DNA of 58,358 bases from an uncultured Spirochaetaceae bacterium. GTDB taxonomy: Bacteria > Spirochaetota > Spirochaetia > Treponematales > Treponemataceae. Under the pieces are notes generated by a model. It was not told the DNA's origin. It did no database searches and was given only the letters and a program-made list of their open reading frames with translations. Positions 24,562-33,628 of this stretch are shown piece after piece. Each line of letters opens with the position of its first letter. Position 1 is the stretch's first letter. Where the stretch lies: assembly GCA_902785455.1 (NCBI GenBank), contig CACZYY010000006.1:1-58358 (forward strand), read 5' to 3'. The position numbers and the translations under genes were made by a program.

Positions 24562-26229
24562 CTACTCCCCATCCCCAAGCCCAGCACCGTTTTTCTTTGC
24601 TTTTTTGGCTTCCTCGGCGGCTTTGCGTTCGGCTTCTTTCTGCTCGCTCTGCTTTTCCAAATCTCGGCCCAAGAGGCGGGCCGCTTTGATTGCGAGCTGA
24701 TTCTTGTTTTTTGCAGTGAGGTCGGCTTTATCGGCAAGCTCGTTGACCGCTTCGTTGCAGTTTGAGTAGCGGCCTTTTGCCCAGATATCCAGGCCTGTTC
24801 CGATTGTTGAAGTATCCTTGTGCTTGAGGAATTCAAGCGCGATTTCGGCAAAGGCAGGATTTTCGTATTTTGCCATTTCTTTTCCAAGCGCATAGCGGAG
24901 CTGCTTTCGTTTGTCGTCTTTGATTGTCTCTTTGCAAAGTTCGGCGATTTCTGAAACTCCCCGACCTTCTTCAAGAAGCACTTTTGCAACCCTTGCCCTC
25001 TGCGGATCAGGAACTTTTTTTTCTGTAATCTGGCTCAGAAGATATTCGTTTCCTTTTGGCGTGTTGAGTTTTGCAAGGCAGTCAAGGCAGTCATTTTTTA
25101 CGGCCTGAACAGGGTCGTTTTTGGCCCGGTAAATCAGATATTCGTCGGCTTCGGTAACATTATTTTCTTTGATTGCGTTGATTGATTCCTGGCGGACTTT
25201 GTAATGACTGTCCTTCAAGCCCTGAATCAGAATTTCATTTGCTTCCTGATTTTTGAAATGTGAAATTCCCTTGATAACATACTGACGGAGATTTGGATTT
25301 GTGTCCTCAAACAAATCGGAAAGGATTTCCTGTGCTTCCGGCTTTTCCATCTCTCCGATTGCCTCGGCACTGTACATACGGACAAAGGCATTTTCGTCGC
25401 TGTCCTGAGCATATTCCACGAGCTTGTCGTAAGTTTCCACGGCATGAAGCTGACCAAGAACCCGGACAAGGCTCTGTCTCTGGGCAACTGTCAAATCCTC
25501 GCGCTCCAGAAATTCTGTGATGTATACGGCCTCACGGGAACCGCCGACTTTTCCTAAAGTTTCGATTGCACCGGTGAAATATTCTTCGTTGTCACTTTCC
25601 AGAAGCGTACAGATTGCAGGAACGGCTTCTTTTGTTTTGGCCATCTGAAGATATGAAAAACATGCATTTACTGTGGAAAGTTTTTCGTCATAAGGGTCAT
25701 TCAGGATCATGACCGCATAATCTTCAAGGCATGGATCTTCGATTGTCTTAAAGAAATTTAGGATTTTTTCGCGGATGGCGACTGATTTTGTGTCCTGAAA
25801 AAGATCGTAAACCTCGTTCACGAATCGCACGTCCTTTTTTTTGGTCATCGTGTCGAGCAGTTCCGAAATATCTTCTTCAAGGCCATATTTCAAGATGTCG
25901 GCATTTTTTTCGTTGGCTTCAGGGTCGGTGTTATTAAGCTCATCAACTTTTGAAGAATCTGGAGTTTTCGGGCGTTTTGAATTGGGAACATCGCTCACAC
26001 CTGCAAGGCTTTCCTTTTTGACTTTGGGCTCTTCTTCAACAGCAAAATCATCTGCTCCGGAAACAGCGTCAAAGTCTTCGGAAGAAGAAAGTTCCGGCTC
26101 AGGAGAAACTTCTGGCTCCGGGAGGGCTGGCTCAGGCTGAGAAAGTTCAATCTCACCAAAACCACCATCCTGTGCAAAAGCATTAATTGAGAAAAAAATT
26201 CCAGCCAAAAACAAAATCGTCTTTTTCAT
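24562..26229 (-). CDS. Exported HEAT-repeat protein
   Basis: The 555-residue protein has a signal peptide (MKKTILFLAGIFFSINAFAQ), an acidic, proline-rich linker (about 25-125) and a long array of HEAT repeats (about 140-500) with units such as AVPAICTLLESDNEEYFTGAI and DESVR-type helices, then a lysine-rich tail ending KNGAGLGDGE. It is a scaffold rather than an enzyme; partners are unknown, and similar periplasmic repeat proteins are frequent in Treponema. GGAG lies 8 bases before the ATG at 26229. It follows tgt on the same strand, separated by a family B repeat. Confidence 0.85.
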   Translation of the reverse strand: MKKTILFLAGIFFSINAFAQDGGFGEIELSQPEPALPEPEVSPEPELSSSEDFDAVSGADDFAVEEEPKVKKESLAGVSDVPNSKRPKTPDSSKVDELNNTDPEANEKNADILKYGLEEDISELLDTMTKKKDVRFVNEVYDLFQDTKSVAIREKILNFFKTIEDPCLEDYAVMILNDPYDEKLSTVNACFSYLQMAKTKEAVPAICTLLESDNEEYFTGAIETLGKVGGSREAVYITEFLEREDLTVAQRQSLVRVLGQLHAVETYDKLVEYAQDSDENAFVRMYSAEAIGEMEKPEAQEILSDLFEDTNPNLRQYVIKGISHFKNQEANEILIQGLKDSHYKVRQESINAIKENNVTEADEYLIYRAKNDPVQAVKNDCLDCLAKLNTPKGNEYLLSQITEKKVPDPQRARVAKVLLEEGRGVSEIAELCKETIKDDKRKQLRYALGKEMAKYENPAFAEIALEFLKHKDTSTIGTGLDIWAKGRYSNCNEAVNELADKADLTAKNKNQLAIKAARLLGRDLEKQSEQKEAERKAAEEAKKAKKNGAGLGDGE

Positions 26230-26250
26230 CAAAACTCCAAAATAAGCAAG

Positions 26251-26331
26251 CGGGCTAGGGATTGTAGCGGCGCGAAGCGTTCCGAAGGAATGAAACCGCG
26301 GAAAGCCCGACGGCGAAGCCGTAGCCCCCAA
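26251..26331. repeat. Intergenic repeat family B, copy 1
   Basis: Blocks in order: CTAGGGATTGTAGCGG, GCGCGAAGCGTTCCGAAGGA, GCGGAAAGCCCGACGG, GAAGCCGTAGCCCCC. The second block is identical in the copy at 35843-35944. It lies between tgt and the HEAT gene. Confidence 0.8.
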
Positions 26332-26349
26332 ATTACTCATTTCACACTT

Positions 26350-27553
<1,204 letters not shown>

Positions 27554-27586
27554 GAAAAGGACAATGACAAAAATAGGAGGCTTTTA

Positions 27587-28342
27587 ATGTCAAAAACAGC
27601 AATTATCACAGGCGGATCTCGTGGTATCGGACAGGCAATGAGCGAAAAACTCGGCGAACTCGGATACAATGTAGTTATCAATTACAGAAGCGACTCTTCA
27701 AAGGCACTTTCTGAAAAAATCGCAGCTGATCTTGAAAGCAAATACAAAGTCGGAACACTTGTTGTCAAAGCAGATGTCAGCAAATACGAAGACTGCGAAA
27801 AGCTCGTAAAAGCAACCGTAGAAAAATTCGGTGATAACATCGATGTTCTCGTAAACAATGCAGGAATCACAAACAACAGCAACTGGATTGACATCACACA
27901 CGAAGCTTATGAGCGTGTAATCGGAACAAATCTCATGAGCGCGCTTCACATGACACATCTGGTTCTTCCGCACATGATTAATCATTCTTCAAAGGATTCT
28001 CAGTGCGTAATCGTAAATACATCTTCTGTGGGCGGCATGACAGGCGTAATCAATCAGGCAGATTACTGTGCTTCAAAATCAGGTCTCATCGGTTTGACCC
28101 GCGCCCTCGCCCTTGAATTTGCAGGCCGTGGAGTGCGTGTAAACGCAATCGCCCCAGGCATGATTATGACCGACATGCTCCGTGGAGTTAATCAGGACGA
28201 ACTCAACGCGCTCGCCGCAACAATCCCGGAAGGCTACATCGGCGATGTTTCTGATATTGCAGGTGCTCTGGCATACATTCTCACAGCACCATATCTTACA
28301 GGACAAATAATCTCACCAAACGGCGGATTCGTACTCCAGTAA
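27587..28342 (+). CDS. Short-chain dehydrogenase, 3-oxoacyl-ACP reductase type
   Basis: The 251-residue protein is a classical SDR: TGGSRGIGQ cofactor motif (residues 8-16), NNAGIT, the catalytic Ser in NTSSVGG, the YCASKSG Tyr/Lys motif and the GMIMTDM loop. It closely follows the FabG layout and most likely reduces a 3-oxoacyl thioester with NADPH, in fatty-acid synthesis or as an acetoacetyl-CoA reductase. TAGGAGG lies 6-7 bases before the ATG at 27587. It stands alone, divergent from tgt, with no other fab genes in view, so the pathway is open. Confidence 0.85.
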   Translation: MSKTAIITGGSRGIGQAMSEKLGELGYNVVINYRSDSSKALSEKIAADLESKYKVGTLVVKADVSKYEDCEKLVKATVEKFGDNIDVLVNNAGITNNSNWIDITHEAYERVIGTNLMSALHMTHLVLPHMINHSSKDSQCVIVNTSSVGGMTGVINQADYCASKSGLIGLTRALALEFAGRGVRVNAIAPGMIMTDMLRGVNQDELNALAATIPEGYIGDVSDIAGALAYILTAPYLTGQIISPNGGFVLQ

Positions 28343-28382
28343 CAGACCGTTAAATTCCTTCCTTTTGCAACCGGATTTACCT

Positions 28383-28472
28383 GTAGAAAAAATTGCAAAA
28401 TGCTGTTCTCTGCCACTGGAGCAAGTAATTTCGCTCAAAGACAAACTTACAAAAGAAACTGAAAAAGATTAG
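28383..28472 (+). pseudogene. Possible 3' remnant of an Rpn/PD-(D/E)XK transposase-family gene
   Basis: An open frame without a start reads VEKIAKCCSLPLEQVISLKD and ends ETEKD-stop. It resembles the conserved C-terminal end of Rpn-type nuclease/transposase proteins (IA..TGLS.EEI..L), which are numerous in Treponema genomes. Only about 30 codons remain, so the call is tentative. Confidence 0.3.
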
Positions 28473-28480
28473 GACATAGA

Positions 28481-28592
28481 AGGGGGAAGTCTCCCCCTCG
28501 CTCCCAAGTCCTCACTCGCGTTGCTCGCTCCGGTCTTGTCCGCTACCCTCTCGCCTAGGGGCCATGCCCCTAAAACCCCGTCATTGCGGAGA
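28481..28592. repeat. Intergenic repeat family A, copy 2
   Basis: Starts GGGGGAAGTCTCCCCC, then a diverged core (GCTCCCAAGTCCTCACTCGCG..., GTCCGCTACCCTCT), a hairpin GGGGC-cat-GCCCC and tail AACCCCGTCATTGCGG. The same outer blocks occur at 2981 and 41772. Confidence 0.75.
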
Positions 28593-28601
28593 GTTATAAG
28601 C

Positions 28602-28674
28602 GCCCATTATATAATGGGCAATGAGATTGACTAATCTCATTGCGGCAAAACCTTGCTGTGCTCGGTTTTGCCGC
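28602..28674. promoter_or_regulatory. Three contiguous perfect hairpins upstream of an outer-membrane protein
   Basis: GCCCATTATATAATGGGC (28602-28619), AATGAGATT-GACT-AATCTCATT (28620-28641) and GCGGCAAAACC-11 nt-GGTTTTGCCGC (28642-28674) follow one another with no spacer. They end 38 bp before the ATG of the outer-membrane protein gene. They could be mRNA leader structure, a terminator relic or a repeat array. Confidence 0.65.
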
Positions 28675-28711
28675 AAAATAAACGATTTCATTTAAGAATT
28701 AGGAGAAAAAA

Positions 28712-29371
28712 ATGAAAAGATTATTGGCTTTAGTTGCTACCGCAATGCTCACTACATTTGCTTTTGCTGAGAATACGGTACATTTGGGAGCGTTTTTCCC
28801 GATTCATCCAGCAACTTTGGGACAAGATGGACAAACTGCGGATCTCTCATCTTCTGGATTTGGTGTTAATGTTGATTATACGCATGTAAGCGACGGTGGT
28901 TTTACTTTCAAGTTCGATTTGGGACTTACCCGAACAAGTACAAAAGACTTATGGGATGAATCTCTTAGTGGTGTAAATTTTTTGGGTGATGTAGGTTTTG
29001 GCTGGTCATTTATTCATGACGAAAAAATGACGCTTACTTTAACAGGAAATATCGGTTTATCAGTTTGCTCTTACAATTTAAAAGAAGAATACTATACTAC
29101 ATCATATACCGGTTCTAAAGTTCTTGCGGAACGGGAAAGGAAACTCAATCCTATTACCGAATTTTACTTCGGACCAGAAGTAGCGTTTACCTACCGTTTT
29201 AATAAACATTTTGGTGCATTTGCTGATGTCGGACTTTTCTATGCGACTGGTAGTGCAGATTATAAAGATAAAGCAGAAGCTCTTGGTAATAAACTTTATG
29301 AAAGATCTGAATCGCTTGACATTTCCGGTCTTCTGTTCGTGCCTAAAGCTGGTATGAGTTTTACATTCTAG
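28712..29371 (+). CDS. Outer-membrane beta-barrel protein
   Basis: The 219-residue protein has a signal peptide (MKRLLALVATAMLTTFAFAE) and alternating hydrophobic strands typical of an eight- to ten-stranded barrel, ending KAGMSFTF with the terminal phenylalanine that BamA recognises. The strand pattern (FGVNVDYTHV, FTFKFDLGL, FGPEVAFTYRF, FGAFADVGLF) is OmpA/OmpW-like. The exact function is unknown. AGGAG lies 7 bases before the ATG. Three perfect hairpins lie in the leader region. Confidence 0.8.
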   Translation: MKRLLALVATAMLTTFAFAENTVHLGAFFPIHPATLGQDGQTADLSSSGFGVNVDYTHVSDGGFTFKFDLGLTRTSTKDLWDESLSGVNFLGDVGFGWSFIHDEKMTLTLTGNIGLSVCSYNLKEEYYTTSYTGSKVLAERERKLNPITEFYFGPEVAFTYRFNKHFGAFADVGLFYATGSADYKDKAEALGNKLYERSESLDISGLLFVPKAGMSFTF

Positions 29372-29471
29372 TAAGCTAGAATACATTTTCAAAGCGGGTG
29401 CACATTTATGTACTCGCTTTTTTTTATTTTACTAAGTTCTAACATGCCGAAGCAGTCATCCGTACAAACTA

Positions 29472-29548
29472 TGCGGAGAATATTATCACTAATACCCGTA
29501 CTTTTTGCGGAGAATATTATTGCTAATCTCCGCATTCTGCCTTATACT
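29472..29548 (+). promoter_or_regulatory. Promoter and inverted/direct repeat operator of the Fic gene
   Basis: TTGCTA (29520-29525), 17 bases, TATACT (29543-29548), six bases, ATG (29555). An inverted repeat TGCGGAGA (29506-29513) and TCTCCGCA (29527-29534) straddles the -35. A further direct copy of TGCGGAGAATATTAT starts at 29472. The layout fits a repressor site, possibly for the Fic protein's own winged-helix domain. Confidence 0.65.
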
Positions 29549-29554
29549 GACGGC

Positions 29555-30700
29555 ATGAAGAGAATCTATCTCTGGCAGCTTGACGGCTGGCCTCATTTTA
29601 CTTGGAAGGATTCGGTAATCACTCCTCAGCTCATTCAGGTTCTGCACAAGCAGGCGGAACTTTATGGTGCCATGCGTGCCCTGGGCTTTTCCGTAAAGAG
29701 TCTGAACCATGTGGATTCTCTCACGCAGGAAATCGCAAAGTCGGCAGCCATTGAGGGAGAGCGCATTCCGGCCGAAGACTTGCGTTCTTCAATCGCACGA
29801 CATCTTGGGGCAGAAAATGTCCTCACTCAGGATGCAATCGAAAGGCTGGAGAACAATCAGATTCCCCAGAGGATTCAAACGACAGTCCGGGCGGTTCTTG
29901 ATGCCATACAGCACTGCAAGGAACCGCTTACAAAGGAAAGGCTCTGCTCATGGCACTCACTTCTTTTTCCGCAAGGCTTTTCTGCAGGCTTCAAGATTAC
30001 CACAGGCTCTTACAGGCGTGACGAATACGGCCCAATGCGGGTAATTTCGGGCAACATGGGAAAAGAAAGGATTCATTTTGAAGCCCCGCCAGCCAGCAGT
30101 CTGGAGTCAGAAATGAACAGATTTTTCCACTGGTTCAACAGGAGTGCAAAAGATTCCGGGATAGAACTTGCCCTAAAGAGCGCGATTTCACATCTTTATT
30201 TCGTAACGATTCACCCTTTTGACGACGGAAACGGCAGGCTTTCAAGAATCCTCGCCGATATGATTCTTTCTCAGGACGGAAACGACAGGCTTTTCAGCAT
30301 GAGTGCTCAGCTTTTAATCGAGCGAAAGGACTACTACGCCATGCTCGAAAAGACACAAAGCGGAAGCACCGACATCACAGAATGGCTCGACTGGTATTTG
30401 GGCTGCATGGCCCGAGCAATCGAAAGCTCCCTCTGCCAGATTGAGCGAACGCAATCGATAAGAAGATTTTGGGAAGAAGCCCACCGCCGCACAGTTCTGA
30501 ACGAAAGGCAAAAGAACATGCTTTCAAGAGTCCTGGATAGTAGCTGGCAGGGAAAGTTAACTACATCAAAATGGGCAAAAATCTGCAAGTGCTCCCAGGA
30601 CACCGCCACCCGTGACATCAAGGCCCTCACTTCAAGGGGAATCTTAAAAAAGGAAGAAGCCGGCGGAAGAAGCACGAGTTACAGTGTGTGTGAGTTTTAA
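29555..30700 (+). CDS. Fic family protein with DUF4172 and winged-helix domains
   Basis: The 381-residue protein starts MKRIYLWQLDGWPHFTW (DUF4172-type N-terminus), has an autoinhibitory helix motif SAAIEGE (residues 63-69), the complete Fic active site HPFDDGNGRLSR (residues 220-231) and a C-terminal winged helix (about 320-381, with CSQDTATRDIKALTSRGIL). Intact catalytic residues suggest AMP transfer to a protein target, held off by the SxxxE(G/N) helix. The ATG at 29555 has no ribosome site; the promoter ends six bases upstream. Its stop codon overlaps the lptG stop on the other strand. Confidence 0.9.
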   Translation: MKRIYLWQLDGWPHFTWKDSVITPQLIQVLHKQAELYGAMRALGFSVKSLNHVDSLTQEIAKSAAIEGERIPAEDLRSSIARHLGAENVLTQDAIERLENNQIPQRIQTTVRAVLDAIQHCKEPLTKERLCSWHSLLFPQGFSAGFKITTGSYRRDEYGPMRVISGNMGKERIHFEAPPASSLESEMNRFFHWFNRSAKDSGIELALKSAISHLYFVTIHPFDDGNGRLSRILADMILSQDGNDRLFSMSAQLLIERKDYYAMLEKTQSGSTDITEWLDWYLGCMARAIESSLCQIERTQSIRRFWEEAHRRTVLNERQKNMLSRVLDSSWQGKLTTSKWAKICKCSQDTATRDIKALTSRGILKKEEAGGRSTSYSVCEF

Positions 30701-31767
30701 GTTCTCGCATATCTCAAAACCACCGCCGCAATTACAACGAACATGAACACCGGGAACCATGCGCCCATAAAAGGTGAAATTGCGCCGAACTTTGCTAGCA
30801 GCATTGTAATCATCTGCGTGACATAGAACAAAACTGCCGCGCTGATGCACGAAGCGAGGCTCATGAGCATGACATTCTTGCGGGTCTTTCCGCTCAAACC
30901 TACGGAAAGGAATACGACTATGAACAAAATGAACGGGAACGAGAATTTTTTGTAATAAAGGCTCATAGGCTCGGCAAACGGAAGACCGGCTTTCTGCAGA
31001 TGCTCGATATAAACTTTTGCCGTGGCAGAATTTACCGTTTCGACGCTGATTACATTGTTCTGGAATGTTTCTGGAGGCTCAACTAAGCGTTCCGAGACAT
31101 CCGGCGAAAGCGATACGGCCTTAATCGTGTCTTCAACCTGAGTATACTGAATGGCTCCTGACAAAACCCACCTGTCTTCACGCCAGACTGCGGAATCTGC
31201 ACGAATAACAGAATTCAATGTTTTGTCTTCGTTGCGAATTATTATGTAAAGTGATGTAAGTCGTTTGGCTTCATCATCGTAAAACTCAGCCTTATAGCAG
31301 ATATTTCCGTTTTCACTCAAAATTACGATTTTATCATTGTTGAGCGTTTTGTTTTTGTTGAGGACTTCTTCCTGCTCGGCAGTTTTTTTGGCAAAAGTGG
31401 GCACAACAACCTTGTCATCAAAGAAAAACAGCGCGAAACTCATAACAAATGCGAAAATCAAAAGCGGGAATGTGAATCGCGTGAGTGAAATTCCAGAGGC
31501 AAAAATTGCAATCAGCTCATTGCTTGCATACAAATCACTCAGAGTGTACGAAACAGCAAAAAGAATCGCAATCGGAGTGGCATACCAAAGGCATTTTGGA
31601 ACATAAAGCCCCATAATCCGCATTACTTTTAATCCTGGAACGCCATTCGAAATAAAATTCCAGAGGTTCATCATCAAATCGACCAGAACGAGAACCATCG
31701 CAAAGAAAATCAAAGCTCCAACAAACAGAGGAATGACTTTTCTAAAAAGGTATTCAACAATTTTCAT
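30697..31767 (-). CDS. lptG: LptF/LptG (YjgP/YjgQ) permease, second gene
   Basis: The 356-residue protein starts MKIVEYLFRKVIPLF, with membrane segments near residues 12-35, 55-80 and 100-120, a periplasmic jelly-roll region (about 130-260) and three C-terminal segments (about 275-350). This is the LptF/G topology, the membrane half of the transporter that lifts lipopolysaccharide out of the inner membrane. It overlaps the upstream paralogue by ATGA, so a heterodimer is expected. Many Treponema lack classical lipid A, so the cargo may be another glycolipid. The ATPase LptB is not in the window. Confidence 0.85.
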   Translation of the reverse strand: MKIVEYLFRKVIPLFVGALIFFAMVLVLVDLMMNLWNFISNGVPGLKVMRIMGLYVPKCLWYATPIAILFAVSYTLSDLYASNELIAIFASGISLTRFTFPLLIFAFVMSFALFFFDDKVVVPTFAKKTAEQEEVLNKNKTLNNDKIVILSENGNICYKAEFYDDEAKRLTSLYIIIRNEDKTLNSVIRADSAVWREDRWVLSGAIQYTQVEDTIKAVSLSPDVSERLVEPPETFQNNVISVETVNSATAKVYIEHLQKAGLPFAEPMSLYYKKFSFPFILFIVVFLSVGLSGKTRKNVMLMSLASCISAAVLFYVTQMITMLLAKFGAISPFMGAWFPVFMFVVIAAVVLRYART

Positions 31768-33188
31768 TTTCTCAAAAGCCTCAGATAGAAAAGAATTCCT
31801 GCCACACCAATCAAAATGTTTGGTGCCCACATCGTGGTAATGCCGTAAACACCTGTTCGTGAGCTGAAAATCTGCCCGACAATGCTCACAGCCCAATAGA
31901 ACACCGAAATAAAAAGGCCGATAATCAGCCCGATTGTCTGGCCGTTGTGCTTACCGAAAATCAGCGCGAGCGGCATTGCCAGAATCGCAAAGAAAATTGA
32001 ACCGAACGGCATCGAGAACTTTTTGGCCATTTCAAGATGGTAACGATTGCGCTTTTTCTCGGAAACATCAGCATCTCCGCGCATCTTACGGATTTCTTTA
32101 TAAAGGTCGTAGCTCGTCATCTCGCGAGGGGAAACGGCACGGTCATTTTCAAGGAAAGTAGATTCGAAAATATTCAGCTCGACATTTTCGCTCGTAAGAA
32201 CGTCATAGTCATTTTTTTTGTCCGGGTCAAACATTATTACGCTTGCGTCATTCATTATCAGCTTCATGAGAACACCAGGCGCAGAAGCTTTTTTAATCTG
32301 AGATTTGTTTGCGACGATAATTCGCTGGCCGTCGTCTCCGTCCGTATCAAAGAAAATCAAATCACTCACGTTCTCATCACTGACTTCACCGATTACGAGA
32401 GTCTTATCATTTGTTCGTTTGATAGAATTTGACTCCAGCTCAACAGCCGGGTTTGAAGTGAGGATTGAACGATAAAGCTTGTTGTAGTTGATTGTTCCAA
32501 GAGGAAGAAGATAATCATTCACGAAAAAAGAGCCGATTGAAATAATCACTCCCAGAATAAGCACGGGCTTTAAAATCACGCGGTAGCCCTGCCCGCTCGC
32601 ACGGAAAATCAAGATTTCGTTTTCACTGGCAAGACGCCCAAGACACATCAAAAATCCGACCAGAGTTGCAAAAGGTGCAGATTGAGCAATTACCATCGGG
32701 AGCGAATAAGTGATGAGCCGCATTACGTCCATGACAGGAACGCGTTTTTTGAGGATGTTTTCAGCAACAAGCAAAATCTGATTGACGAAAAAAACCATAA
32801 AAAAGAAGATGAACGCAATGAAAAAATAAAGGAAAAGCTCCTTCATAAGATAGCGAAAAAGAACGTGCCTGTTGATGCCCGATTCTTCCTGCATGAAAGT
32901 CGCAAAAAAATCGGCCTGTTTTTTTAATTTGAGCCGGGCAAAAAATTTTGAAAGACTGCGCGAGCAAAAATTGACGAGGTTAAAATCATTCCATTTTAAT
33001 AGAAGAAACTTGCCGAATTCTTCAAGATTTTTCTTAATATTGCTCCTGGCCCATGTGCGGCGATAATAAATTACCGAAACAAGCACGCGCTTAATCGGAT
33101 AAAACACGATGGTCTTTTTGAACCGCTTGAGATATTCCTTCTTTTTCTGGTTAAGGAGCTGCTTTAGCTTCCAGATTGGAGATGCCAT
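31764..33188 (-). CDS. lptF: LptF/LptG (YjgP/YjgQ) permease, first gene, with long basic N-terminus
   Basis: The 474-residue protein has an LptF-type core (about residues 108-474: MKELFLYFFIAFIFFFMVFF segment, SLPMVIAQSAPFATLVGFLMCLGRLASENEI, periplasmic region, RNRYHLEMAKKFSMPFGSIFFAILAMPLAL). In front is an unusual extension of about 105 residues, rich in Lys, Arg and aromatic residues. The ATG (33186-33188) shares a base with the dut stop codon. It forms the inner-membrane part of a lipid export machine with the next gene. The extension may bind membrane or nucleic acid, or be a separate domain; this is unproven. Confidence 0.85.
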   Translation of the reverse strand: MASPIWKLKQLLNQKKKEYLKRFKKTIVFYPIKRVLVSVIYYRRTWARSNIKKNLEEFGKFLLLKWNDFNLVNFCSRSLSKFFARLKLKKQADFFATFMQEESGINRHVLFRYLMKELFLYFFIAFIFFFMVFFVNQILLVAENILKKRVPVMDVMRLITYSLPMVIAQSAPFATLVGFLMCLGRLASENEILIFRASGQGYRVILKPVLILGVIISIGSFFVNDYLLPLGTINYNKLYRSILTSNPAVELESNSIKRTNDKTLVIGEVSDENVSDLIFFDTDGDDGQRIIVANKSQIKKASAPGVLMKLIMNDASVIMFDPDKKNDYDVLTSENVELNIFESTFLENDRAVSPREMTSYDLYKEIRKMRGDADVSEKKRNRYHLEMAKKFSMPFGSIFFAILAMPLALIFGKHNGQTIGLIIGLFISVFYWAVSIVGQIFSSRTGVYGITTMWAPNILIGVAGILFYLRLLRK

Positions 33189-33628
33189 TACTTACCAGTT
33201 GAGCCGAATCCGCCTGCCCCTCTTTCTGTCTCGTCGAGGACTGAAACTTGCTCAAAAGCACCAATCGTAACAGGAGCCACTACAATCTGTGCGATACGCT
33301 CACCATTTTTGACTTCAAAATCTTCGTTGCCAAGGTTGATAAGGATGACTTTGACTTCACCGCGGTAATCAGAATCAATTGTGCCAGGAGTGTTGAGGAC
33401 TGTGACACCATTTTTTGCAGCAAGGCCGGAACGCGGACGAACCTGAATCTCATATCCTTCCGGGATTGAAAAGAAAAGCCCGGTTGGAATCATTGCATGC
33501 TCGCCTTTTTTGATTACGACAGGCTCCGGGAGAAGAGCGCAAATGTCCGCACCAGCAGCCCCCGAAGTTTTATATTGAGGAATAATCGCTCCCTGAGAAG
33601 CGACGCATTTGATATTTACTTTGTTCAT
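33188..33628 (-). CDS. dut: Deoxyuridine 5'-triphosphate nucleotidohydrolase
   Basis: The 146-residue enzyme has the five dUTPase motifs: [32 protein letters not shown] (motifs 2 and 3), [24 protein letters not shown] and the C-terminal [10 protein letters not shown] loop. It hydrolyses dUTP to dUMP and pyrophosphate as a trimer. The ATG overlaps the GH35 stop (ATGA) and its own stop overlaps lptF. A TATAAT also lies six bases before the ATG inside the end of the GH35 gene, so it may have its own leaderless promoter in addition to coupling. Confidence 0.96.
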   Translation of the reverse strand: MNKVNIKCVASQGAIIPQYKTSGAAGADICALLPEPVVIKKGEHAMIPTGLFFSIPEGYEIQVRPRSGLAAKNGVTVLNTPGTIDSDYRGEVKVILINLGNEDFEVKNGERIAQIVVAPVTIGAFEQVSVLDETERGAGGFGSTGK

